Source: Bacteroidia bacterium
GTDB taxonomy: Bacteria; Bacteroidota; Bacteroidia; Bacteroidales; VadinHA17
Reading direction: 5' to 3'
Assembly: GCA_026391515.1 (NCBI GenBank)
Contig: JAPLEC010000415.1
Location: 1-9,660 of the forward strand
Length of the DNA: 9,660 nt
A model generated the notes under the pieces. The model was not told the origin of the DNA, searched no databases, and saw only the letters and a program-made list of their open reading frames with translations. Position 1 is the stretch's first letter; each line of letters begins with the position of its first letter. The position numbers and the translations under genes are program-made. Shown here piece after piece: positions 1 to 6,491 of the stretch.

Positions 1-124
1 TGTAAGGAAAATAATAGAGCAGGTCTCGATAGTTAAAAATATTTAATTCTTTATTAAGCAGTTCGGCTCTTTTTGGACCAACTCCCGGCAAATAAGTGAT
101 ATTTGTGTCGAGAAAATCCTGCAT
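1..124 (-). CDS. recG: ATP-dependent DNA helicase RecG, N-terminal fragment (runs off the left edge)
   Basis: RecG is a superfamily 2 helicase that remodels stalled replication forks and branched recombination intermediates in the cytoplasm. Only the first 41 codons are in the window. The reverse strand from the ATG at 124-122 reads as the classic RecG start: a short lead, then 'ITYLPGVGPKRAELL' (residues 9-23) and 'NYRDLLYYFP' (31-40). These match the family's opening pattern 'I.YLKGVGPK.AELL...GI.t..DLL.yfP', the start of the N-terminal wedge region. The helicase motors lie outside the window, so intactness cannot be judged. The ATG is favoured because the match begins within ten residues of it and no other ATG close upstream is in frame. 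The gene is divergent from the methyltransferase gene at 209. The identification rests on a short but very characteristic stretch. Confidence 0.87.
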   Translation of the reverse strand, partial: MQDFLDTNITYLPGVGPKRAELLNKELNIFNYRDLLYYFPY

Positions 125-158
125 AATGATCTGGTTTCTGAATAATAAAAAAGATGAC

Positions 159-166
159 CGAAAATA
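159..166 (-). promoter_or_regulatory. Possible Bacteroidota -7 element for recG
   Basis: Read on the minus strand these eight bases are TATTTTCG, one mismatch from the Bacteroidota -7 consensus TAnnTTTG. They lie about 34 bases before the recG ATG, a sensible leader length. No clear -33 TTTG is seen at the right distance, so this is a weak prediction. Confidence 0.3.
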
Positions 167-192
167 CTTATTTTTACGAACCTTACCTAAAA

Positions 193-200
193 TATTTTTG
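193..200 (+). promoter_or_regulatory. Possible -7 element for the methyltransferase gene (near-leaderless)
   Basis: TATTTTTG matches TAnnTTTG exactly, but no good -33 TTTG is found about 20 bases upstream. Transcription would start at roughly 206-208, leaving almost no leader before the ATG at 209. Either the mRNA is near-leaderless, or this is a chance match in an AT-rich gap. Confidence 0.3.
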
Positions 201-208
201 ATACGGGA

Positions 209-997
209 ATGATTTCTTTCAGAACCATAAAATTTCTTGAATATCTACTGTTTTCGGGGCACAGAAAGGGTCATGGCATTCACAGCCCATTTGTTTTTGG
301 TCTTGTATCCGGGATCTTCAGGAATAAAATCAACCCTGATATTGTCTTAACAATTGAAAACATCAGAAAGAAGAATATTTCCGATAAAAGAATAATATCT
401 GTTCTGGATCTCGGTGCAGGATCTTCAAAGATGAAAACCAGTTTAAGAAAAGTGTCAGACATAACACAATATTCATCAGTTCCTCAGAAATATGGAATGC
501 TGTTGGCAAATCTTGCTGCGGAATTTGGGAAACCAACTATAATTGAGTTCGGTACTTCATTGGGAATCAGTGCAATGTATATGGCAAAAGCATGTCCTGA
601 TGCTTTGGTTTATACATTAGAAGGATGTTCTTCCATCTCCGAAATTGCAAAGGAAAATTTCAGTATTGCAGGAATTGAAAACATCAGGTTGTTAAATGGA
701 TCTTTTGATGATCTTATTCCGGAACTTAAAAGCCTGGCATTAAAACCCGGACTTATCTTTATCGACGGTAATCATAAGAAAGAACCTGTTACAAGGTACT
801 TTAAGGAAATGGTTGAAATATCGGATACAGGAACGGTAATAGTCCTGGATGATATTCATAATTCATCAGAAATGGAAGAAGCATGGGATGAAATAAAAAT
901 GCATGAGAAGGCAACATTTACAATAGATATTTACAGAATGGGACTTGTATTTTTCAGGGAAGGGATGAATCATTTTAATTACGTAATCAGGTATTAA
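209..997 (+). CDS. Class I SAM-dependent methyltransferase, HGIHSPFVF-type
   Basis: This is a 262-residue cytoplasmic protein of the O-methyltransferase-like Rossmann fold (Methyltransf_24-like). The SAM-binding motif I is 'IIEFGTSLGIS' at residues 111-121. The acidic post-I strand end is 'YTLEG' (135-139), followed by 'GLIFIDGNHKK' (181-191) and 'VLDDIHNSSEMEEAW' (212-226), placed like the metal- or substrate-binding acidic segments of catechol-type O-methyltransferases. The N-terminus carries 'GHGIHSPFVF' (21-30), which I recall as a hallmark of a Bacteroidota-specific family. A second glycine-rich segment, 'VLDLGAGSS' (65-73), precedes motif I. The substrate is unknown. The ATG at 209 is chosen because the family hallmark begins about 20 residues in. 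Neighbours give no clue: recG is divergent and an ABC ATPase follows after 73 bases. Confidence 0.8.
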   Translation: MISFRTIKFLEYLLFSGHRKGHGIHSPFVFGLVSGIFRNKINPDIVLTIENIRKKNISDKRIISVLDLGAGSSKMKTSLRKVSDITQYSSVPQKYGMLLANLAAEFGKPTIIEFGTSLGISAMYMAKACPDALVYTLEGCSSISEIAKENFSIAGIENIRLLNGSFDDLIPELKSLALKPGLIFIDGNHKKEPVTRYFKEMVEISDTGTVIVLDDIHNSSEMEEAWDEIKMHEKATFTIDIYRMGLVFFREGMNHFNYVIRY

Positions 998-1017
998 CAA
1001 AAATTAAGATATTAAAA

Positions 1018-1048
1018 TTTCTTATTTAACTAAATTAATCTAATTTCG
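1018..1048 (+). promoter_or_regulatory. Possible promoter for the ABC ATPase gene
   Basis: TAATTTCG at 1041-1048 is one base off TAnnTTTG. TTTC at 1018-1021 is one base off the -33 TTTG, and the spacer is 19 bases. The leader would be about 16 bases. The surrounding 998-1070 gap is very AT-rich and holds no hairpin, so chance matching is a real risk. Confidence 0.33.
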
Positions 1049-1070
1049 AAAATTCAAATTTAAAGAGCTT

Positions 1071-1772
1071 ATGGATAAAGTAATTGAGATTCACGATATT
1101 GTAAAGAACTACCAGGTTGGATCGGTGATTGTCAGGGCTTTAAGGTCTGTTTCTGTTGATATTAACAGAAATGAATATGTTGCAATTATGGGACCATCCG
1201 GTTCAGGTAAATCAACTCTTATGAACCTTTTAGGCTGCCTCGACACAGCTACAAGCGGAACGTATATTCTTAATGGCATAGATGTCAGTAAGATGGAAGA
1301 TGATTTTCTCGCAGAAATAAGAAACAAGGAAATCGGATTTGTATTTCAGACATTCAACCTGCTTCCGCGATATTCTGCTCTTGAAAATGTCACTTTACCA
1401 TTAATATATGCAGGTATTCCGAAAGCCGAGAGAGAGAAAATGGCAATTAAAACAGTTAACGAGGTTGGACTTGGTGACAGGATGACCCACAAGCCAAATG
1501 AACTCTCCGGAGGTCAGAGGCAACGTGTTGCCATTGCCAGAGCTCTTGTGAACAAACCTTCAATAATCCTTGCCGATGAGCCGACAGGTAACCTCGACAG
1601 CAAGACTTCTCTTGATATTATGGGACTTCTTGATATAATACACAAAAACGGAAACACTGTTATTGTTGTTACCCACGAAGAGGACATTGCCAGACATGCC
1701 GCCCGTATCATAAGGTTGTTCGATGGTGAAATATCTCAGGATTATCCCAACGAAAAGTATAAACCGGCCTGA
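1071..1772 (+). CDS. ABC transporter ATP-binding protein, LolD/MacB type
   Basis: This is a 233-residue ATPase subunit that would dimerise on the cytoplasmic face of an inner-membrane permease of the MacB/FtsX fold. All nucleotide-binding motifs are intact: Walker A 'GPSGSGKST' (41-49), Q-loop Gln93 in 'GFVFQTFNLLP', signature 'LSGGQRQR' (145-152), Walker B 'IILADE' (165-170), D-loop 'NLD' (174-176) and H-loop His202 in 'VVTHEED'. The stretches 'LLGCLDTATSG' and 'FQTFNLLP..SALENV' are typical of the LolD/MacB/YbbA branch (lipoprotein release, macrolide or peptide efflux, mechanotransmission). Length is normal. No FtsX-like permease is adjacent on either side, so the partner must be encoded elsewhere and the substrate cannot be named. 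The next gene begins 50 bases on without an obvious terminator, so co-transcription is possible. Confidence 0.9.
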   Translation: MDKVIEIHDIVKNYQVGSVIVRALRSVSVDINRNEYVAIMGPSGSGKSTLMNLLGCLDTATSGTYILNGIDVSKMEDDFLAEIRNKEIGFVFQTFNLLPRYSALENVTLPLIYAGIPKAEREKMAIKTVNEVGLGDRMTHKPNELSGGQRQRVAIARALVNKPSIILADEPTGNLDSKTSLDIMGLLDIIHKNGNTVIVVTHEEDIARHAARIIRLFDGEISQDYPNEKYKPA

Positions 1773-1822
1773 TCCTTTTTCTTTTTATCATATCTTGCAG
1801 GTAATCTTATAATTCTCAGGTT

Positions 1823-2365
1823 ATGAAGATCTATACCCGCACAGGAGACGATGGAATTACATCTTTGTCAGGTGGAAGAAGAGTTCCTAAATATCATCCG
1901 CGAGTTGAAGCCAGCGGTTCTGTTGATGAGCTTATGTCATGGATAGGTCTTTTGCGGGATTTCCCGGGAAATGCTACACGTAAGGATTTCCTTACCTATA
2001 TCCAGAACCAGCTCATGACCTGTGCTGCTGTCCTGACTTCAGATCCTGACAATAAAAAGATCAGGAAGCACCTGCCGGATTCCAATTGTGCTCTGAAGCT
2101 CGAGAAAGAAATTGACAAAATGGAAAGAAAGCTTAAGCCTCAGAAAAGCTTCGTGCTGCCGGGTGGAAATATTCTCGTATCATATTGTCATATAGCCAGA
2201 TGTGTTTGTCGCAGGGCAGAAAGAATTGTGTTAAAACTTAATCAAAAAGAAAAATCTCCTGAAATCATTCATATATTTCTGAACCGGCTCTCAGATTATT
2301 TATTCGTCTTATCCAGAATAATTAGCTTAGAACTTGATATTCAGGAGATTACATGGTCTCGTTGA
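1823..2365 (+). CDS. ATP:cob(I)alamin adenosyltransferase, PduO type
   Basis: The enzyme transfers the adenosyl group of ATP to cob(I)alamin, making adenosylcobalamin, the coenzyme of methylmalonyl-CoA mutase and related enzymes. At 180 residues it is a normal single-domain PduO/MMAB family member, which works as a cytoplasmic trimer. Conserved blocks are visible in order: 'IYTRTGDDGITSL' (3-15, ATP phosphate loop), 'RVEASGSVDEL' (27-37) with Asp35 in the position of the family's structural and catalytic aspartate, 'FVLPGGN' (110-116), 'ARCVCRRAER' (125-134) and 'LNRLSDYLFVLSR' (153-165). Nothing essential appears missing. The start at 1823 puts the ATP loop at residues 5-9, as in the family. 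No cobalamin-dependent mutase, transporter or biosynthesis gene is in the window, and no cobalamin riboswitch fits the 50-base gap upstream. Names in use include pduO, cobO and mmaB, so I assign none. Confidence 0.92.
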   Translation: MKIYTRTGDDGITSLSGGRRVPKYHPRVEASGSVDELMSWIGLLRDFPGNATRKDFLTYIQNQLMTCAAVLTSDPDNKKIRKHLPDSNCALKLEKEIDKMERKLKPQKSFVLPGGNILVSYCHIARCVCRRAERIVLKLNQKEKSPEIIHIFLNRLSDYLFVLSRIISLELDIQEITWSR

Positions 2366-2390
2366 ATCGATAAAAATCTTTGGAACAGGT

Positions 2391-2423
2391 ATTGTTTAAG
2401 AATTAAAATAATATATATATTTG
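2391..2423 (+). promoter_or_regulatory. Bacteroidota-type promoter for the DUF2795 gene
   Basis: ATTG at 2391-2394 supplies a -33-like TTG. After a 21-base spacer comes TATATTTG at 2416-2423, an exact TAnnTTTG -7 element. Transcription would begin near 2430, about 30 bases before the ATG at 2460. This is the best-formed promoter in the window and suggests the small gene is transcribed on its own account rather than only by read-through. Confidence 0.6.
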
Positions 2424-2459
2424 CAGACTTTGTAAAAAACAAAAGCTGATCTGTAAATT

Positions 2460-2681
2460 ATGTACTGGACACTTGAATTAGCATCAAAACTTGAGGATGC
2501 TCCATGGCCTGCAACCAAGGATGAACTGATTGATTTTGCCATTAGGTCAGGTGCTCCGATGGAGGTTATCGAAAACCTTCAGGAAATTGAAGACGAGGGA
2601 GATATCTACGAAAGCATCGAAGATATCTGGCCCGATTATCCAAGTAAGGACGATTTCTTCTTTAATGAGGATGAATATTGA
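2460..2681 (+). CDS. DUF2795 domain protein, 73 residues, strongly acidic
   Basis: This is a small, probably cytoplasmic protein with no signal peptide or membrane segment. It opens with 'MYWTLELASKLEDAPWPATK' (1-20) and continues 'DELIDFAIRSGAP' (21-33), 'VIENLQEIEDEGDIYESIE' (36-54) and an aromatic, acidic tail 'DDFFFNEDEY' (64-73). I recognise this as the short DUF2795 family that is nearly invariant across Bacteroidota; its function is not known. I count 22 Asp/Glu against 4 Lys/Arg, so the charge is very negative. 'DELIDFAIRSGAPMEVIENL' looks like a small helical module. The start is fixed by the conserved first residues. The gene has its own promoter-like signal upstream and a strong hairpin starting three bases after the stop codon, so it looks like an independent short transcript. 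It converges with the OstA-like gene. Confidence 0.86.
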   Translation: MYWTLELASKLEDAPWPATKDELIDFAIRSGAPMEVIENLQEIEDEGDIYESIEDIWPDYPSKDDFFFNEDEY

Positions 2682-2683
2682 CA

Positions 2684-2704
2684 AAGGGGCTGATTAAGCC
2701 CCTT
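2684..2704. terminator. Hairpin terminator between convergent genes, likely bidirectional
   Basis: AAGGGGCT, a five-base loop GATTA, then AGCCCCTT make a perfect 8-bp stem with a GC-rich core. On the plus strand it is followed by GTTTATTTG; on the minus strand by TTTGTC. The U-tracts are imperfect on both sides. It begins three bases after the DUF2795 stop and ends two bases before the stop codon of the OstA-like gene, so it can end transcripts from both strands. Confidence 0.75.
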
Positions 2705-2706
2705 GT

Positions 2707-4305
2707 TTATTTGAATATATCTGTTATTTTCTTCGGCCTGATGCTATCGAACCAGTTAAATCCCGGAAGACGCAAATTTGCCTGAGGTGAAGCTGACGGC
2801 GGATCAATTACACCTTCAGGGCTTTGATACTCATAGATCTCCGAAATTCTTCCTTTATTGACACGAATCTCTATCCTGGCACATCTGGTCGTGTTTTTCC
2901 CGACAATTTCATCTCCGTCAATAAGATAGTATATAGATTCACCATTACCTTCAATATTTATCTTATATAGTTCATTATCTTTAAAATAGCCGATAAGCGA
3001 TCTGCCTTTGATCTGATTGAATCTTAACGTATCTACCTGGCTTACAACGAATGCTGAATTATATAATTCCATCCTTTCTGCCTGCCTGTTCCTGGTAAAT
3101 ATTGCCATCGAGTCTGATGTCAGCTGATTTTCTTTTGACCACAGAACAGGGTAAGTGTACAATCTTATTACCGAGTCCTGGAAAGAGTAGGAGAGAGAGT
3201 CACATTTTGCCTGAAGGTCCTTGCTGAAAACACGGCAGCCATAATATGCCCTCATGAGTCTGTAACCATTTAAAGAGGAGTCAGTTACTGTAATTGCACG
3301 TATAGTATCGGCATGCAGAAAAAGCGAATCCCTCTCGGAGATCTGAATGAACATAGCGCTGTCAGTAGCGGTAAATTGTTCCGGCGTCTTATAATACCAT
3401 GCATAATCTCCCTTTACAATTATATGATTATTTGTATCGGCAATACTGACATTCCCGAAGGCCTGCCCATATCCAGTGTTCTCATCATAGTAAATTGAAT
3501 CGCCGGATATGATCTGCTGTTTATTGTCAACCAGGGCATTTTTTGAAATCCGGGTTAAATTATTTTTTGTGTCGTACCATCCTTTTTCACAATAGACATA
3601 AATACTGTCGCCTTTCATTTCTGAAGGTCCGGTAAAGATTGAGGTCTCAGTCTCAGTATTGTAATCCATTGTATCTGCAGTCATTACATAATCGGGATTG
3701 ACAATTTTTACACTGTCTTTAAAATGAAACAGAGTTTGAGAAACATAATAAATGCCTATTTTGCTTGTCAGAGTGTTCTCTCCGTTTATGATTTTCCCAC
3801 CATCGTAGTATTTGGCTATTCTGTTATTTACATCATAGGTAACTTTATTTGTATAGAGGTGTGTCTCTTTATCAATAAGTTCGACATTATTTTCTATCAA
3901 TGCATTTGCGGTGATTCCGTCATAAAAAAGATAATCGCCGTAGATGTCAAGAGTATCGCCCTGCTCAATATGGATTTTGCTGTATGCGGTTACCTGGTTT
4001 TTATCAGGGTACCAGTGTGCACTGTCGCACTTGGTTAATATTTCATTATGTTTAAGGATGACATTCCCGAGAAGCCTGTGCCAGTCTTTCCTGGTCGCTT
4101 TATCTCTTTCTATTATATCATCATCGGCATGAATAAGATCAATTCTTTTTCTTTTCACAGGAGCTCCTGTTGAAGTATCCTGTGCCTGAAGGTTAAATGA
4201 TAACAGCAAGAAAATTGCGACATGAAATAAATGTCTGACAGAAAGATAATTAATCAGTGACCGTAAAGTATTTATTTCAACCATCCCTTCTTTAAAAAGT
4301 CGCAT
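2707..4305 (-). CDS. OstA/LptA-like exported protein
   Basis: The protein resembles the OstA_2/LptA-type fold, a beta-jellyroll repeat family that in LptA and LptD carries lipopolysaccharide to the outer membrane. At 532 residues from the first ATG it is far longer than E. coli LptA (about 185) and lacks the large LptD barrel. A signal peptide is visible: hydrophobic 'HLFHVAIFLLLSFN' (25-38), then cleavage around 'LQA-QD' (39-43). Beyond it are serial repeats of roughly 40 residues built on an Ala/Gly-Asp-x-x-x-Tyr-Asp kernel, for example 'IYGDYLFYDG' (121-130), 'MTADTMDYN' (208-216), 'IISGDSIYYDENTG' (265-278) and 'LTSDSMAIF' (395-403). They end in a Pro-rich tail (501-520). The first ATG overlaps the upstream SurA-like gene by 34 bases. 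The ATG at 4284-4282 (residue 8) overlaps by only 13 and gives a tidier signal peptide, so it may be the real start. It is last in the guaB run, consistent with an envelope-assembly role. The LPS-carrier function is inferred. Confidence 0.8.
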   Translation of the reverse strand: MRLFKEGMVEINTLRSLINYLSVRHLFHVAIFLLLSFNLQAQDTSTGAPVKRKRIDLIHADDDIIERDKATRKDWHRLLGNVILKHNEILTKCDSAHWYPDKNQVTAYSKIHIEQGDTLDIYGDYLFYDGITANALIENNVELIDKETHLYTNKVTYDVNNRIAKYYDGGKIINGENTLTSKIGIYYVSQTLFHFKDSVKIVNPDYVMTADTMDYNTETETSIFTGPSEMKGDSIYVYCEKGWYDTKNNLTRISKNALVDNKQQIISGDSIYYDENTGYGQAFGNVSIADTNNHIIVKGDYAWYYKTPEQFTATDSAMFIQISERDSLFLHADTIRAITVTDSSLNGYRLMRAYYGCRVFSKDLQAKCDSLSYSFQDSVIRLYTYPVLWSKENQLTSDSMAIFTRNRQAERMELYNSAFVVSQVDTLRFNQIKGRSLIGYFKDNELYKINIEGNGESIYYLIDGDEIVGKNTTRCARIEIRVNKGRISEIYEYQSPEGVIDPPSASPQANLRLPGFNWFDSIRPKKITDIFK

Positions 4306-5633
4306 GACTTGAATTCATCGCTTATTTTAATGTAGGTGACTTCAATTTTTTTCTTGATCCAATCATCATAAGTTTTTGATTGTTTGTTCATCAAAGCCAC
4401 ATTATAGAGGTTCTGATAATCATCTTTGAGGTTGGCTCTGTGAGCAGGAATTTCACTGTCAAGCCTTACTATCCTGAAAACGACATTATTGTTTTCATCA
4501 GTCGTTCTGAATGTTTCGGATATTTCACCCACTTTAAGATCCCTGACTTTTACATACATTTCCGGATTCAGTTCTTCCAGCAGAAACCATGTATCGCGTT
4601 CTGAGGGATCTGAACTGACAAATTTGCCTCCATTTATCCTGCTGTCTTTATGTGTTGAAAATTTTAGAGCAGCTGTCTCGAATGTCATACTGTCTCTTCG
4701 AATGAGGTCTGCAATACTGTCGAGCTTTGAAATTGCTCTTGTTGTTTGATAAGGTTTGACTTTTGGTTTAATGAGAATATGACGAGTATTGACCATATCT
4801 CCCTTGCGGTCGATTAGTTGAATAATATGGTAGCCAAATGGGGTTTCTACAATTTTTGATACAGTGTTTTTTGTGAGGCTGAATGCTGCATCAGCATAAG
4901 GTTTTTCAAGTTCTCCCCTCATCATATAACCACGTTCACCTCCTACTGAAGCGGTACTTGGATCTTCAGAGTACATGATTGCAAGAACACTAAAGCTTTT
5001 CCCTGCAAGTATCTGGCTTCTTATATCAAGCAGCTTTTGTCGTGCTTCTGCTTTATTCTCCTCATTTTCAGGCGGATCGAGCTGTATAATGCTTAGCTCC
5101 ACTTTTTGAGGAATAACAGGGATTGAGTCTTTAGGAATAGCTGCAAAGAATTTTTTTAATTCGTTGGGAGTCACTTTGAGATCTTTAGCTACATTTCTCT
5201 GCACCTCACCTATAATTTCCTGGTCAACAAGAGCTTTCCGTATATCTCTTTGAATCTCGATCATACTTTTATTAAAGTATTTTTCCAGAGCCTCTTCACT
5301 TCCTGCCCTTCTTATAGCATCATTCATTCTCGCATTAAGCTCACCTTCGACCTCATTATCACTAACAGTTATACTATCAATCCTTGCCTGGTCAAGAAAC
5401 AATTTTGAAATAAGCAGTTCGCGTAACACATTGCATCTCAGATCATCTATTGAAGTTTTTCTGTCTCTGGTTCTCAAGTCGGCTACCATGCTTTCAATAT
5501 CAGAAAGGTAAACTACCTCATTCCCGACCACTGCTGCCACTGATTCCACAAGCATCTGGGATTTAATGACAGACATTCCGGAAAGCAATATACCCGCCAG
5601 TATCAATATCAATCTTGAACCTGATCTCATCAT
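4272..5633 (-). CDS. surA: SurA-like periplasmic chaperone with two parvulin domains
   Basis: SurA proteins chaperone unfolded outer-membrane proteins across the periplasm and isomerise Xaa-Pro bonds. This 453-residue protein has SurA architecture and length. It shows a signal peptide (hydrophobic 8-22, cleavage probably near 25-27), an N-terminal chaperone region opening 'VAAVVGNEVVYLSDIE' (32-47), parvulin domain 1 (about 177-276), parvulin domain 2 (about 281-390) and a short C-terminal helix. Domain 1 has 'YSEDPSTASVGGERGYM' (221-237) and 'TPFGYHIIQLID' (264-275), but Ser181 sits where 'HILI' usually gives His. Domain 2 has 'TRHILIKP' (283-290), but 'VVFRIVRLD' (384-392) replaces the usual 'GYHIIKL'. 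Each domain thus keeps one of the two fold-lining histidines, so isomerase activity is doubtful and the chaperone role more likely. It starts 3 bases after the lipoprotein stop and overlaps the OstA-like gene. ATG codons 1 and 2 are adjacent, so the start could be either. Confidence 0.85.
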   Translation of the reverse strand: MMRSGSRLILILAGILLSGMSVIKSQMLVESVAAVVGNEVVYLSDIESMVADLRTRDRKTSIDDLRCNVLRELLISKLFLDQARIDSITVSDNEVEGELNARMNDAIRRAGSEEALEKYFNKSMIEIQRDIRKALVDQEIIGEVQRNVAKDLKVTPNELKKFFAAIPKDSIPVIPQKVELSIIQLDPPENEENKAEARQKLLDIRSQILAGKSFSVLAIMYSEDPSTASVGGERGYMMRGELEKPYADAAFSLTKNTVSKIVETPFGYHIIQLIDRKGDMVNTRHILIKPKVKPYQTTRAISKLDSIADLIRRDSMTFETAALKFSTHKDSRINGGKFVSSDPSERDTWFLLEELNPEMYVKVRDLKVGEISETFRTTDENNNVVFRIVRLDSEIPAHRANLKDDYQNLYNVALMNKQSKTYDDWIKKKIEVTYIKISDEFKSCDFLKKGWLK

Positions 5634-5636
5634 TCT

Positions 5637-6491
5637 TTAATTATTAAATATTTTAAATTTATTCTCTTTAAGAGCATCATTATAAATCCCGTTTTCAAGA
5701 GACTGGATAAACTCTATCCTCCGCGAATTCCATAAGATTCTTTTAATATCGTCTTTAACATATTCGTAAGGAGCAAGCGTCGACCTTAATCTGTAATCTC
5801 TTATAGTTACGAAGTAAAGCCAGGTAGAATCAGAGGATTCAAAAAATGTTGTTCTCCTGAGGAAATTCTCCTCATTATTAATTTCTTCCGGCAATTCGAC
5901 TGAAATTCTGTCAAGCGGAACCCATGCTTCATCAAAATCGTCAAATTTCTCGGCAAACTGATAACATATTGCTTCAAGCTGCTGAAGGTCATTCTGCTCA
6001 TTTGAACGTGCAAGCGTTTTTATTTTGTCGATATTGGGAGTTTCAACAGGAAGCTTGATAAAGAGAGCTTTTACAATGTTCGAATTAAGTAGAAAGCTTT
6101 TTTCGTTGGCAGAGTAATAATTCTCCATTTCAGAATCAGTAAGGAGGGTATCCATTCTTTCAAGTATCATTTGCCTCTGATATTGATATATAACGAGGTT
6201 TGCCCTGGCCTCTTCAAGCTGATTGTCAATATCGGCTTTGAGCTCGGGAGACAGATTCTCTTCGGCTTTCATGAACATAAGCTCTTTCTTTGCCCACTTG
6301 TTAATGTAATTCTGGACAATAACTGTACTGTCGGCTTTGGAAGTGCCCGGAAAAATAAGCTTGGGTATCTGATCCAGATAAAGTACTTCGTCACCAGCCT
6401 TAGCGATTGCAACACGTTTTTCTGTGTTGTTACTGTTTTTACAACTGACTGTAAATAAAAGAATTAAGAATATGCCCAGTACTCTATTCAT
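5637..6491 (-). CDS. SurA-like lipoprotein with a degenerate parvulin region
   Basis: This is a 284-residue exported protein. The N-terminus 'MNRVLGIFLILLFTVSC' has a hydrophobic core and a lipobox-like 'TVSC', so Cys17 would be lipidated and the protein anchored to a membrane, facing the periplasm. Residues 27-135 resemble the SurA/PpiC N-terminal chaperone: 'VAIAKAGDEVLYLDQIP' (27-43), then long charged helices. The C-terminal half follows the order of a parvulin domain without its signature. 'VKALFIKLP' (140-148) sits in the place of the first 'HILI' strand and 'WLYFVTIRDYR' (224-234) in that of 'GYHIIKL'. Neither has the histidine, and the 'YS.D...GG.LG' loop is absent. The closing helix (242-280) fits the tail seen after parvulin domains. 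The start codon overlaps the upstream isomerase stop by 8 bases (ATGAATAG), pointing to translational coupling. Isomerase activity is unlikely; a structural or chaperone partner role is inferred. The -3 Thr makes the lipobox slightly irregular. Confidence 0.72.
   Translation of the reverse strand: MNRVLGIFLILLFTVSCKNSNNTEKRVAIAKAGDEVLYLDQIPKLIFPGTSKADSTVIVQNYINKWAKKELMFMKAEENLSPELKADIDNQLEEARANLVIYQYQRQMILERMDTLLTDSEMENYYSANEKSFLLNSNIVKALFIKLPVETPNIDKIKTLARSNEQNDLQQLEAICYQFAEKFDDFDEAWVPLDRISVELPEEINNEENFLRRTTFFESSDSTWLYFVTIRDYRLRSTLAPYEYVKDDIKRILWNSRRIEFIQSLENGIYNDALKENKFKIFNN

Noticed and set aside
998..1070. Terminator or small RNA in the gap after the methyltransferase gene
   Set aside because: The gap is AT-rich with no stable hairpin; only a weak promoter-like match was found.
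1773..1822. Cobalamin riboswitch or separate promoter before the adenosyltransferase gene
   Set aside because: Fifty bases are too few for a cobalamin riboswitch. TATCTTGC near 1791 is only a poor -7 match and has no -33 partner.
2411..2420. Alternating AT run as a simple repeat or curved-DNA site
   Set aside because: It is only ten bases long and is better explained as part of the -7 region of the DUF2795 promoter.
3724..4038. 104-codon open frame on the plus strand
   Set aside because: It is antisense to the OstA-like gene; its composition looks like a reverse-strand shadow and no family is recognised.
6171..6458. 95-codon open frame on the plus strand
   Set aside because: It lies inside the lipoprotein gene on the opposite strand, with no domain and no promoter or start signal.
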